A stretch of DNA of 64,000 nt. It comes from Chrysopilus asiliformis (lineage: Eukaryota; Arthropoda; Insecta; Diptera; Rhagionidae). A program made the translations under genes and the position numbers. Below, one piece after another: positions 62,930 through 64,000 of the stretch (positions are counted from its first letter, which is position 1; each line of letters opens with the position of its first letter). The stretch covers positions 64,775,970 through 64,839,969 of the forward strand of contig OZ035960.1 of NCBI GenBank assembly GCA_964034945.1, written 5' to 3'. The notes beneath the pieces are model-generated. The model saw only the letters and a program-made list of their open reading frames with translations, did not search any database and had not been told where the DNA came from.

Positions 62930-64000
62930 ATTCGTGATCAGCGATCCTAAACATAATGCCAATTTTTCCGGGGAAAAAGGATATTTGCGTTATCCTTTCA
63001 GGAACTTCCGTTTCAAATTTTGCAAATCTAATACCGGATTCGTGATCAGCGACCCCAAAAACCCCCTTATGCCGATTTTTCCGGGGCAAAACGGGAAAAA
63101 GGATATTAATCCTTACAGGACCTTCCGTTTCGAATTTTGAAAATCTAATACCGGATTCGTGATCAGCGACCCCAAAAACCCTATAATGCAAACTTTTCCG
63201 GGGAAAAAGGACATTTCCGGTATCCTTACAGGACCTTCCGTTTAGCATTCGAAAAATCGAACACCGGATTCGCGATCAAACAATTGACACTAAGGGGAAA
63301 AAGGACATTTTCGTTATCCTTACAGGACTTTTCGGTTAGAATTTTGAAATTCCAACACCGGATTCGTGATCAGCGACCCCAAAAACCCCCTAATGCCGAT
63401 TTTTCCCAGGAAAACTGGAAAAAGGATATTTGCGTTATCCTTACAGGACCTTCCGTTTCGAATTTTGAAAATCTAATATCGGATTCGTGATCAGCGATCC
63501 CAAATATAATGCCAATGTTCCCGGGGAATAATGTAAAAAAGGATATTTGCGTTACCTTACAGGACCTTCTGTTCCGAATTTTGAAATTCCAACACCAGAT
63601 TCGTAATTAGTGACCCCAAATACCCTATAATGCCAATTTTACGGGGAAAAATAGGAAAAAGGAAATTTGCGTTATCCTTCCAGGACTCTCCGTTTAGAAT
63701 TTTCAAATTCCAACAGCCAGCTCGTGATCAGCGACCTCGGAAACACCCTACAGCCAGTTTTTCGGAGACAAAATTAGAAAACGGATATTTGCGTTTTCCT
63801 TACAGGACCTTCCGTTTCGAATTTTGAAATTCCAACACCAGATTCGTGATCAGCGACCCCATAATGGCAATTTTTCCGGGGAAAAATGGGAAAAAGGATA
63901 TTTGCGTTATCCTTACAGGACCTTCCGTTTCGAATTTTGAAATTCCAACACCGGATTCGTGATCAGCGACCCCAAATACCCTATAATGCCAATTTTCCGG
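62930..64000. repeat. satellite-like tandem array, ~95-123 bp unit
   Basis: The phrase TTCGTGATCAGCGACCCC or a variant recurs near 62932, 63042, 63159, 63272, 63366, 63487, 63603, 63723, 63846 and 63959. Each unit also contains TTTTTCCGGGG, GGATATTTGCGTTATCC and ACAGGACCTTCCGTTTCG. It runs past the window end. Frames on both strands are shadows. Confidence 0.9.

Noticed and set aside
62814..63827. Four to five frames of 65-108 codons at the right end
   Set aside because: They are translations of the satellite units in different frames and on both strands.

Overview
This is a piece of a eukaryotic, AT-rich animal genome, almost certainly an insect. The only confident host gene is a partial Sec62 (protein translocation) gene at 29346-30317, with four exons separated by 53-64 bp GT-AG introns. 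Its residues are very close to the insect protein, and the very short introns fit a dipteran. A microsatellite-bearing repeat like the 'mini-me' elements described from Diptera points the same way. No bacterial genes, CRISPR arrays, rRNA or tRNA genes are visible. Nearly everything else is nested mobile DNA.

Layout. 1-1.3 kb: remnant of a dispersed uncharacterised insect protein family. 1.8-12.5 kb: decayed Gypsy-type LTR retrotransposon (minus strand), split by a TA-flanked MITE in the reverse transcriptase (6858-7803) and a hAT transposon in the integrase (2680-5316, perfect 8-bp target duplication). 12.5-21.4 kb: a nearly intact BEL/Pao retrotransposon (minus strand; gag-pol-env in one frame, broken only by an in-frame TAG in env). 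21.4-23.4 kb: a second copy of the Gypsy leader and LTR holding a composite foldback element. 23.9-24.4 kb: 108/72-bp tandem repeat. 24.8-26.3 kb: BED-finger hAT relic. 29-30.3 kb: Sec62. 30.4-32.4 kb: second, inverted copy of the composite element. 33.8-38.2 kb: full-coding non-LTR retrotransposon with intact ORF1 and ORF2. 42.2-42.4 kb: THAP-domain relic. 43.3-48.0 kb: a giant palindrome with a pogo-type element inserted at its exact centre (carrying a possible RAG1/Transib-like C-terminal fragment) and a P-type THAP element beside it. 48.2-48.6 kb: possible Helitron fragment. 49.5-59.1 kb: a hAT transposase gene broken by a 7.2-kb non-LTR retrotransposon (itself full of insertions) and by a three-deep nest of mini-me-like elements. 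59.1-60.6 kb: small TIR elements. 62.9-64 kb: ~95-123 bp satellite array running off the window.

The commonest repeat is a ~550-bp family, about 18 full or partial copies on both strands. One end reads TACCCGTATGG and can fold as a TATACCC/GGGTATA hairpin. It has an internal (GTCY)n microsatellite, a GGGGGGTACCCCCC palindrome, a TTGCCA/TGGCAA hairpin and a TTATG terminus. Orientation '+' below means TACCCG to TTATG on the + strand. A filled/empty site pair in the two BEL LTRs fixes its boundaries.

The window therefore reads as a stratigraphy: insertions can be peeled off one at a time, and several rejoin the interrupted reading frame exactly. I see no convincing new multi-gene system. The most interesting material is the structural biology of the mini-me-like family, the composite element that captured half of it, the palindrome with two targeted insertions, and the unexplained duplication of Gypsy sequence around the BEL element.
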